Assembly (NCBI RefSeq): GCF_023016085.1
Contig: NZ_JALKBF010000002.1
Coordinates: 117,797 to 181,796, forward strand
Direction of reading: 5' to 3'
Source: Aliiroseovarius sp. F47248L
GTDB lineage: Bacteria > Pseudomonadota > Alphaproteobacteria > Rhodobacterales > Rhodobacteraceae
DNA: 64,000 nt
This document shows, piece after piece, positions 40,601-45,522 of the stretch. The translations under genes were made by a program, and so were the position numbers. The stretch's first letter is position 1, and each line of letters begins with the position of its first letter. The notes beneath the pieces were generated by a model. The model was not told the origin of the DNA and did not search any database. It saw only the letters and a program-made list of their open reading frames with translations.

Positions 40601-41999
40601 GCGCGGGCACAGCGTAATCTGGCAGTTGCGTTTTCAGATGCGTCCGCAGCGCGTCCACGTCACAATCGGTATCGGCCACATAGTAGCCGACCAACGTTTT
40701 GTCAGCCCCGTCAGCCCCTGCGCGCGCGATGGCCGCTGCCTGTCTGATACCGTCAAATTGCTCCAACGCCGCTTCGATGCCACCCAGTTCAACCCTGAAG
40801 CCACGCACTTTGACCTGCTTGTCGATCCGCCCCAGATAGCGAATGACACCTTTTTTATCGCGTTCGACCAGATCGCCGGTGCGATAGAGGCGCACGGACT
40901 TATCCCACGGCGCGGGAACGAAAACTTCGTTGGTCAGATCGTCCTGACCCAGATACCCCAGCGCCAGACCCAGCCCTGCGGCACACAGCTCGCCCGGGGT
41001 GCCGTCTTCGACTCGCTGCAAATCTCCATCCACAACAAACACGTCCGTGCCGTTGATCGGCTTGCCGATGGGCAAGGGCTTGCCCGCTTTTGCCTGCGTC
41101 TTGGTGATCTTGTGACAGCACGTGAAGGTCGTGTTTTCAGTCGGCCCATAACCGTTGATCACGACCAGTTTCGGACAGGCCGCCTGCACTTTGGCGACCT
41201 TGTCGGGCGATACAACATCGCCCCCGGTCAGAAGCTGGCGCAATGGTTCGAAATCCTCGGGGCGTTCGTCCGCCATTGCGTGGAACAGGCCTGCGGTCAG
41301 CCACATGCTGGTGATCTTCTGGTCGCGAATGATCTTGCCCAACCCGCGCAAGGATGTGTCGTCGCTGTCTGGCAAAACCAGCGTGCCTCCATTCAGAAGC
41401 GCTCCCCAGATTTCAAGCGTCGAAGCATCAAACGCGATGGGCGAGTTCTGCAAGATCCGTTCGTTGGGACCGAGTTTCATGAAACTCTGGTTACGCACCA
41501 ATCTGATAATCCCGCGATGCGGCACTACCACGCCCTTGGGCACTCCTGTGGTGCCAGAGGTATACATGACATAGGCCACAGCCTCGGGGTCGTGCTTAAT
41601 ATTCAGTGGCTTAACAGGCTTCAAGCCGGTATCAGCCACAGACAATTTTGGAAGCGACATGTCCTTCAGAGCTGGGATATCCCCCACAACAGCCGCCAAC
41701 CCACTGTCCTTGGCAATCATGCGGATGCGATCGTCCGAGTAATATTCCGGCAAAGGCACATAGCCCGCCCCTGCCTTCAATATCCCCAGCGCCGCAATGA
41801 TCGTGTCAACCGAGCGGTGCCCGGACATACCAACAAGACTGCCGGCTGTGACACCGGCTTCCGCAAGCCGCGCGGCCACCGCGTCAGAACGCTCCTCAAG
41901 GTCATGATAACTAAGCACATTTGCGCCCTGGCTTAGGGCTGCACGATCCCCGTGTTTGTCAGCCACGGAGCGGAATATGGAAACGACGGAATATGGCAT
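31656..41999 (-). CDS. Hybrid NRPS/PKS: A-PCP-KS-AT-ACP-AMT-C-A-PCP-TE
   Basis: This 3447-residue assembly line contains, in order: adenylation A1 (about 10-505), PCP (Ser538), ketosynthase (Cys773, His909, His949), acyltransferase (Ser1220; HAFH 1316-1319, the malonyl type), ACP (Ser1542), PLP aminotransferase (Lys1908), condensation (H2247-H2248-IVC-D2252-G), A2 (about 2570-3060), PCP (Ser3124) and thioesterase (Ser3264, His3419). No KR, DH or ER lies between AT and ACP. Aligning by eye to GrsA positions, A1 reads DALWLGGTFK, close to the valine code DAFWIGGTFK. A2 reads VDWLFSLADK, close to the beta-alanine code VDWVISLADK. The AMT position after ACP resembles MycA of mycosubtilin. Predicted chemistry: valine plus malonate, transamination of the beta-keto group, amide bond to beta-alanine, release. 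All catalytic residues are present; substrate calls are inference. Confidence 0.96.
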   Translation of the reverse strand: MPYSVVSIFRSVADKHGDRAALSQGANVLSYHDLEERSDAVAARLAEAGVTAGSLVGMSGHRSVDTIIAALGILKAGAGYVPLPEYYSDDRIRMIAKDSGLAAVVGDIPALKDMSLPKLSVADTGLKPVKPLNIKHDPEAVAYVMYTSGTTGVPKGVVVPHRGIIRLVRNQSFMKLGPNERILQNSPIAFDASTLEIWGALLNGGTLVLPDSDDTSLRGLGKIIRDQKITSMWLTAGLFHAMADERPEDFEPLRQLLTGGDVVSPDKVAKVQAACPKLVVINGYGPTENTTFTCCHKITKTQAKAGKPLPIGKPINGTDVFVVDGDLQRVEDGTPGELCAAGLGLALGYLGQDDLTNEVFVPAPWDKSVRLYRTGDLVERDKKGVIRYLGRIDKQVKVRGFRVELGGIEAALEQFDGIRQAAAIARAGADGADKTLVGYYVADTDCDVDALRTHLKTQLPDYAVPAHLVALDALPINNNGKVDRKALEQRALPKTRKKAAKRDGDASTKTLVLNTLSDVLEVAEVDPNTNFFDLGASSLHIARVHERLQDKLKRDFPISDFFLHSTASSLSAHLSDPVTKAQPAPQKAKLRDMSNSGPIAIVGLAGRYPGANSAEDMWQALMDGRELISQFTEEELDVDPSKDDPDAPYVRARGAMVEPDMFDARHFGIPPKEAERLDPQHRILLEVAQTALENAGHDPARFDGRIGVFAGSSQNSYLLNNLLSAPGASRELAIGYPVQDFATLFGNDKDFIATRIAYKLGLRGPAVTVQCACSTSLVAVAQACQALLRGDADMALAGGVSITFPTKRPYMYLPDGMASADGHCRTFDADATGTVFGDGAGLVVLRRLEDAEADGDNILAVIKGYAINNDGHDKAGYAAPSIKAQTDVIRAAHAAAGVDARSIGYIEAHGTATPLGDPIEFTALQTAFSASTEDKGFCALGSVKTNLGHLDIAAGVTGLIKTTLTLKHGVIPPLLHYKKPNPRIDFDNSAFFPVAERLDWTGTEAPRRAGVSAFGVGGTNIHMVLEEAPQVDTLVSPATDDAPRVFPISASTPEALKAAVANLGAWATANPDADADRVIATLRTGRTEFGQRTALVARNLSELATVAEGFTGKGIAAGQRDALAFLFPGQGAQHAGMARDLYQQEPVFREALGLCGQLLEDELGLNLLDVIHAPDRKRECATEKLRNTALAQPAIFSIGYALAQQWRHWGITPDVMVGHSIGEFAAATIAGVIELPDALKLIALRGRLMADLPQGVMISVRASEDEVKPYLGDGIDLAAVNGAKACVVAGPEDAAQDLLKRLEKDEIVASRLHTSHAFHSQMMDPAVEPFREAVAGLTLNAPRIPILSTVTGDWMTDDEATDPDYWAMHMRRPVRFYDAIQLLWAENRHIFLEAGPGRTMATLSGQNPDRKKAQPAIASLPAAQAENANSHDSLLSAFGELWANGYPVDWSRIDNDRPPATRLTGLPTYPFQRKRFWVEPVDVSVDYAALEATSATVEVSEDVNAPQLTAGEALRDMLAELSGLEPDEIDGDASFLELGFDSLLLTQAIRELSEQFGVTVALRQLIDGFPNVDALAEHIEAHGTLPGSAPAEKAAPAELTKIETDEAQASPSSAPVTKIEREADELTPQQQAHIDALVDRFTAKTAKSKALTAEHRATHADPRTASGFNRLWKEIVYQIVTVKSKGSRLLDVDGNEYIDILNGFGPGFLGHSPDKVVEALHHQLDDGFEVGPQSLVAMEAAQLFCDVTGNDRASFVCTGSEAVYAAMRLARTVTNRDKIVMFARDYHGNFDEVLVRAVDGKDGPRTLPLAPGIPRDAVKNVIVLPYGTPQALDYIRKNADSLAAVIVEPVQSRRPEFRPRDFIREVRKVTERSGALFIFDEVVTGFRFGPRGAQAYYGVDADLVTYGKVVGGGMPVGVVSGKARYMDTFDGGQWQYGDDSFPEAPVTFFAGTFVRHPLAMASLREMLRFFKSQPDFFWKTVNAKGDRLAGRVDRWFAENDMPFQMPNCGSLMYLRIGEDQKFGALLGAHMRDRGVFLLEGFPSYMTAAHNDEDIDYVVEAFKDSALEMRSSGLITGREAVAYDGPRLSHVPPRLSLPGGAEKIAAEMAKPLEPLVVPTTDAQREVWGAVVMHPEVSPAYNESVTLKLQGRIDRAELVQATKQAFERHDALRSTFSDDGTEMRITPKGNATVEEKDLSSQTDADRDAAMKALLRDHVTTHFDLAKGPLIRAVLVKLRDDLHHLIITAHHIVCDGWSIDVIVRDIGKIYTALLDDARVDLPAPHSIIDYSRAEADWAHSDAAKADRDHFLEAFKAYRNTATPPVLDLPTDRPRPAVRSVAADRFDANFDSDLVAKLRKTSAGQGSTLVNLLLAAFNAYLARISGSNHIAVAVPSSGQASRGMDSLVGHCVNLMPVYTHVDPDVPFSDVLKATQTALLDASEHQHFGFGALVRALKMPQDPSRVPLTPVIFNIDNGIDLSDMQFGGAQTEFISNPRVFEQFEIFLNVTDNRQSITAEWTFNTDLFNVETIERHNTQFNEFLAALAAKPATHVKDLPLISEEQKQMLLAQWRGEVTEYPVTVDLGRLFAEQTSATPDAPALIDHGETISYQELDQRSDQIARALMQSGVVVGDVVGVCLERSVDMVASMLAIMRLGAAYLPLDPANPAARIQYIVEDSQARLVVTNQDLAKRLALAGAFLVENVPLDADGGAIDFSEVEIDPLSPAYICYTSGSTGNPKGVMGTHRATINRFVWMWNTFPFEGGEVMCQKTAISFVDSVWEIFGPLLAGVPQVIISADTVRNPAAFLNTLADHRVSRLLVVPSLLKALAETQTNLQDTIPSLKLLFCSGERLPASLARQLQALAPDVTLVNLYGSSEVAADVTCEIVRDPDTDEIPIGRPIDNARLYILDGAGQPVPTGTVGELYVGGDVLAAGYLHRPDLTAERFLRDPFMDDPDARYFATGDLVSSLPDGRLMYHGRSDHQVKIRGSRVELGEVEVALAAQPGVSEAVATTTMDGGGDTLLLAFVTAVDGQELDAQSLRTTLAQSLPDYMVPARIQVLDAMPLNPNGKTDRTALGEMSQTSLVSEQPRDSTPHTPEEVKLHKIWTQLLGTNDIGIDDDYFALGGHSLMAVKLFARVKREFGVDLPIAALLSYPTIRKLATQVTSSDAPVLKAGEFEDDPWDTTAVIHAGPGDGRRPIFIAGGVGGNVNNLFELGQIVGEIRPLIGLQTRGVMGHRMHDSIEDMAADHIQNIKRHQPEGPYLLAGYSGGGFAAFEIAKQLRAGGDEVGFLGIIDVEAPGFHVDLRVPFAERLKMEQDLLRKQGARGFGTRLLARVRSKLMSDKIVRLANKVKPDAFRLEVLSQRWVEASARYNPKPYDDDVWLVITEADGFAATLARQADPGFGWSRLVNGNLRLATHPSNHLEILRGDAARDLADMMEQEIRLHGPDGG

Positions 42000-42290
42000 C
42001 TGTTAACTTTGACGATAAAGGTTAAAAACTGAAATATTGGCAACGAGAAGTATAAAACACAGAAATGATACCAGCTAGCCGCGAAAATACACGTGAATAA
42101 TCCGTTGCGTGAACAATCAAGGATGATCGACGACACTGTCCAGCGGTAGCGCCCCAATAGGCAAAGAATTGGTCAATCAGGGTCTATAACACCATGGCAA
42201 ATCTGACATAGTTCGTCAAAGTGCTGCGATGATGAGTCGTCGGGCAGACAGATGCAGTAGCGGAATAAAACAGAGACTCAGGCGATTGAC
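42000..42290. promoter_or_regulatory. Divergent gap upstream of the hybrid synthetase
   Basis: This 291-base gap lies between the divergent starts of the hybrid synthetase (minus) and a small membrane protein (plus), so both promoters should be here. The synthetase start lacks a strong Shine-Dalgarno sequence. I cannot point to a convincing promoter pair or operator. Confidence 0.4.
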
Positions 42291-42869
42291 ATGAATGTTT
42301 TTTGGACCTGCTTAACCGAAACCTGGACCCCTACGATTGGCGATCCTGATCTTCTTGGTTGGGCAACAACACTGCTGTATCTCGCTGCGGCTTACCTGTC
42401 GTTCCGCTGTGTAAGGACCGCTCGGCTCAGTTCCTCCGAGCGTCGGTTCGAGCGGTATTTCTGGGCCTCCACTGCGGTTTTGCTGGCATTGCTGGCCGTC
42501 AACAAACAGCTGGATCTGCAAACTTTTGTCACCTCTGCTGGACGCTGTGTTGCCCAAGGTCAGGGTTGGTATGGGTTGCGACGCAGTGTGCAGATGGCAT
42601 TTGCGTTGATTGTCGCGGGTGTGTTGGGATTCTGGGTGATCTGGATCTTGGTAGGTCTACGCCACGCCATGGCGCGAATGTGGCTGGAACTGCTTGGGAT
42701 CGTTGCCGTGTTTACCTTTGTCCTGCTGCGTGTGTTGCGATTTTTTCATGTCTATCACACCCATCTTCTGGGGAATAATACCTGGGTCGAACGGATATTC
42801 GAAATCACGGGGCCACTCATTCTGATTGTCGCTGCCCTGCGGTTTCTTGGGCGATACCGCAAGACCTGA
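42291..42869 (+). CDS. Small polytopic membrane protein, unknown function
   Basis: The 192-residue product has about five hydrophobic segments (about 22-40, 55-72, 95-118, 127-147 and 165-185) joined by short basic loops, and no catalytic motif I recognise. It starts the plus-strand series that leads into the exosortase locus, 98 bases before the next gene's start. Similar small membrane proteins accompany polysaccharide loci, but nothing here defines the role. Confidence 0.7.
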   Translation: MNVFWTCLTETWTPTIGDPDLLGWATTLLYLAAAYLSFRCVRTARLSSSERRFERYFWASTAVLLALLAVNKQLDLQTFVTSAGRCVAQGQGWYGLRRSVQMAFALIVAGVLGFWVIWILVGLRHAMARMWLELLGIVAVFTFVLLRVLRFFHVYHTHLLGNNTWVERIFEITGPLILIVAALRFLGRYRKT

Positions 42870-42967
42870 TCGCCGCGCCTTTAAGCAATTTGCGCACAAC
42901 GAGGCGGATTGTGATATTGTCGTAAACGGTGCGGCGATATTACGCTGCGAAGCCGGGGGTATTAGAC

Positions 42968-44581
42968 ATGCATTCGATTAAGTTTTTCGGTGGGCTGCGA
43001 CGCGTTTTGAGCATCGCTTTGATAACAGCTGCGCCCGCGGCGATGGCACAGTCTCAGGACAGCCCCCAACCGGTCGAAGTCAACGGCGGCAGTGCCTATG
43101 TCGCGCCCATCCATCTGCCACCCCCGCCTTTATCTGAACGCCCCGTCGTTCAGATAAATTTTCCGGATGCCGCACCCACCGCTGTACTTGGGCCCGAGAC
43201 TCCATTGCCCGGTCACCAACTGCTGCGCGAGCTTTACGCGCGCGGTGAGGCGGCCGGCAACTGGGGCGATTTGTATGAGAACCGGGATCGCAAGCATTCA
43301 CCACTTAATATGGCGCGTCACCCTCAGCTGACGACCTTGCTGTATCACCCCATCCTGCGGGATCAGAACATTGACTATGGCCCGGCGCTTGGATTGCTGT
43401 TCAACGCACCGGTGATCGGCAACTCATCGACTGCACTAACGGCCGGTCCGTTTGCGCGATCGCTTCCACGGATGGTTCTGACAGGGATGCAGGCCGGTGG
43501 TGCTCAGGCACTATATCAGAACTATGTGAACGGGCAGATCCATGTCTATCCGTCCTATCAGGACCATGAGCCAGGCGGCAAAGACATGTTTCCGGCCAAC
43601 ACGCCATACTATATCATTTCGCAGGGTGCTTCAGGGTCGGACCAACCGCATCTTGAGGCGCTGGCGATGATCCTTGCCGCGTTCCGCCCCGACACGAAGG
43701 CCAAACTGATCGAAACTGGCTTACTGGCCTCGACAGTGCAAATGGTGTTTCGCCGCAGCCGGGATCAGGTGGGCGAACGGGGGGCCTATCTTGCCGCTGT
43801 CGCCCATCCCACGGTGTTTCCGCCGGAAGGCATCAATCTGGAACGCATGGTTGCGCTGGCCAATTCGATCAAACCCGAGAACATTCCGCCAATGGTACAC
43901 CTGACGGTTCTGGAAGAACCCGAGGCGACGCCCGGTATTGACATGTTCGGTGATGGGTTGACCGAACGGTTATTCGATACACCCTCGGCCATCGCGCGGG
44001 TCTGGCGCAGCCCTCGGTTCAGCCGCGAGATGGTCGTTTCTGCGCGCGATACCGTTGACCCTAACGGCCTGCCGCTGACCTTCAACTGGGTGTTTCTGCG
44101 GGGTGATGACGATCAGGTCGATATCGAATTGCTGGACGAGGCCGGATCATCAGCGCGCATATCTATGGGTTGGCAAGAAGCGAACGTCATTGCTGGCTCT
44201 CCTGATGTTGTTTCTACACGCGTTGATATTGCGGTGATCGCGAACAATGGTGTGTATGACAGCGCGCCGGCGTTTATCTCAATGCAGTTCGCCGATCACG
44301 AGATCCGGTACTATGAGCCGGGACCGGACGGCGCTATGCAGATCACTCGACTGACCCGCGCGCCCCACCCGGATGTTCCGTTTGACCCTGTGTTGTTTCC
44401 TCGCACCGACTGGATCGACGAATACACCTATGAGGGCACCGAGCTGACCGGATGGGAGCGGCTGACTGACTACGGCAATCAGACCTTCAATGCACAGGGT
44501 GAAACCGCGGGGGCGATGCCCAAATACCCGGTGGTCGAAGGGGTCGATGGTCTGCCCACCGTCGCCCAGCAAACGCAGTGA
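42968..44581 (+). CDS. Secreted protein of unknown function with an Ig-like domain
   Basis: ATG 42968 is chosen because GGGGG lies about eight bases upstream and a clean signal peptide follows (cleavage near AMA-QS), giving 537 residues. The frame is open 39 bases further upstream, but that would bury the signal. The middle part is not recognisable. Residues about 355-440 resemble a PKD/Ig-like fold (VSARDTVDPNGLPLTFNWVF, then AYDSAPAFISMQF-type strands). It should be periplasmic or cell-surface. Position suggests an association with the surface polysaccharide or exosortase system. Confidence 0.75.
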   Translation: MHSIKFFGGLRRVLSIALITAAPAAMAQSQDSPQPVEVNGGSAYVAPIHLPPPPLSERPVVQINFPDAAPTAVLGPETPLPGHQLLRELYARGEAAGNWGDLYENRDRKHSPLNMARHPQLTTLLYHPILRDQNIDYGPALGLLFNAPVIGNSSTALTAGPFARSLPRMVLTGMQAGGAQALYQNYVNGQIHVYPSYQDHEPGGKDMFPANTPYYIISQGASGSDQPHLEALAMILAAFRPDTKAKLIETGLLASTVQMVFRRSRDQVGERGAYLAAVAHPTVFPPEGINLERMVALANSIKPENIPPMVHLTVLEEPEATPGIDMFGDGLTERLFDTPSAIARVWRSPRFSREMVVSARDTVDPNGLPLTFNWVFLRGDDDQVDIELLDEAGSSARISMGWQEANVIAGSPDVVSTRVDIAVIANNGVYDSAPAFISMQFADHEIRYYEPGPDGAMQITRLTRAPHPDVPFDPVLFPRTDWIDEYTYEGTELTGWERLTDYGNQTFNAQGETAGAMPKYPVVEGVDGLPTVAQQTQ

Positions 44582-44615
44582 CAATTGACCCATTGTTTCG
44601 GGTCTTTACACAATG

Positions 44616-44690
44616 CGTGCAAATCGTGAAGAAAGGCCAACTCTAACGATTTGAAAAGTCATAAAGTTGCCCTTTTTCGTGCAAATTTGC
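44616..44690. repeat. Direct repeats CGTGCAAAT and palindrome upstream of the VPLPA-CTERM gene
   Basis: CGTGCAAAT occurs at 44616-44624 and 44678-44686, 62 bases apart, and the second copy runs into the perfect palindrome GCAAATTTGC (44681-44690). They lie upstream of a TATAAT at 44748, at a distance that suits an activator site. Functional meaning is inferred from position only. Confidence 0.35.
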
Positions 44691-44747
44691 CTTAATTCGT
44701 CGTGACACATACTGGACCGCATGATAAGTTTTCCGTGGTGGTGTATG

Positions 44748-44753
44748 TATAAT
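44748..44753 (+). promoter_or_regulatory. Putative -10 element of the VPLPA-CTERM gene
   Basis: A perfect TATAAT, preceded directly by TG, lies 46 bases before ATG 44800. No good -35 is present at 16-18 bases, which would fit an activator-dependent or extended -10 promoter. The direct repeats at 44616 and 44678 are upstream. Confidence 0.4.
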
Positions 44754-44799
44754 GAGTGAGCTTGGTAATATTTAAGCTATTAATAAGAAGGGTAAGGAT

Positions 44800-45369
44800 A
44801 TGAAAAAATTCCTAGCAACCACAGCAGTCGTGGGTATGATGGCAACAGCCGCAAATGCCGCGACAGTTGTTGATCTGACAACCGGGGGCGACGTGACTTC
44901 GCTGGGCCAGATGGGGTCGTTTGACACCGTTGGCGCTCAGGGTTCCATCGACCCATGGCGCGCAGGTTCGGGCGCTGACTATCTGACACAGACCGCTGGT
45001 GGTCTTGGTGTCTGGGGTCGTGGCGATTCCAGCTCGCAGCTGGACGGTTTCGTTGACGAAGCCATTACGTTCAACTTCGACTATGCTGTCCGCCTTGTGT
45101 CGGTCACGTTCTCGTATTTCGGTCGTGGTGACGACGCCGACATCTATGTGAACGGCACCAAAGTCGCCAACGAATCCAGCAGCAACCCGTACTATTTCGG
45201 CAACGTGATCGCATCGTCGTTCACAATCGGTGCCGATGGGATCAGCGACAGTTTCCGCATCAAGGAATTCAAGGTTGCACCGGTTCCGCTGCCTGCCGCA
45301 GGCTTCCTGCTGCTTGGTGGTCTGGCCGGCCTTGGCGCTCTGTCGCGCAAGCGTAAGAAAACCGCCTGA
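44800..45369 (+). CDS. VPLPA-CTERM sorting-domain surface protein
   Basis: The 189-residue protein has an N-terminal signal peptide (MKKFLATTAVVGMMATAANA) and a C-terminal tripartite sorting signal: VPLPA, a hydrophobic glycine-rich segment (GFLLLGGLAGLGALS) and a basic tail RKRKKTA. This is the substrate signal of the exosortase XrtD, encoded at 48214. The body is beta-rich with many Gly/Asp residues and no enzyme motif. It should be exported, cleaved at the motif and attached to the cell surface or released with polysaccharide. AAGGG and AAGGA precede the start, and a terminator follows the stop. Confidence 0.93.
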   Translation: MKKFLATTAVVGMMATAANAATVVDLTTGGDVTSLGQMGSFDTVGAQGSIDPWRAGSGADYLTQTAGGLGVWGRGDSSSQLDGFVDEAITFNFDYAVRLVSVTFSYFGRGDDADIYVNGTKVANESSSNPYYFGNVIASSFTIGADGISDSFRIKEFKVAPVPLPAAGFLLLGGLAGLGALSRKRKKTA

Positions 45370-45390
45370 TCCACAGGATCAAGTGACGAA

Positions 45391-45414
45391 AAAGGGCCGG
45401 TTACGCGGCCCTTT
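45391..45414 (+). terminator. Rho-independent terminator after the VPLPA-CTERM gene
   Basis: AAAGGGCCG (45391-45399) pairs with CGGCCCTTT (45406-45414) around a six-base loop and leads into a T-rich run. It lies 22 bases after the stop, so the VPLPA-CTERM gene is probably a single-gene transcript. Confidence 0.85.
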
Positions 45415-45522
45415 TTTATTGCCGCGCCGCTTGCTTGTGGTCGCAGACAGAAATCGGGTAAATATGTGCTATGACATATTTGACGCATTTCACCGCCAAA
45501 CGGCCCCAATTATCGTGAGCTG

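Noticed and set aside
40242-41936. Long plus-strand open frame (564 codons) opposite the hybrid synthetase
   Set aside because: It lies entirely antisense to the A1 and PCP domains, has a Arg/Gln/His-rich mix typical of shadow frames in high-GC genes, and no ribosome site or domain.
44582-44799. Sigma-54 promoter for the VPLPA-CTERM gene
   Set aside because: Some PEP-CTERM genes are sigma-54 dependent, but no TGGCAC-N5-TTGC pair was found; a TATAAT is present instead.
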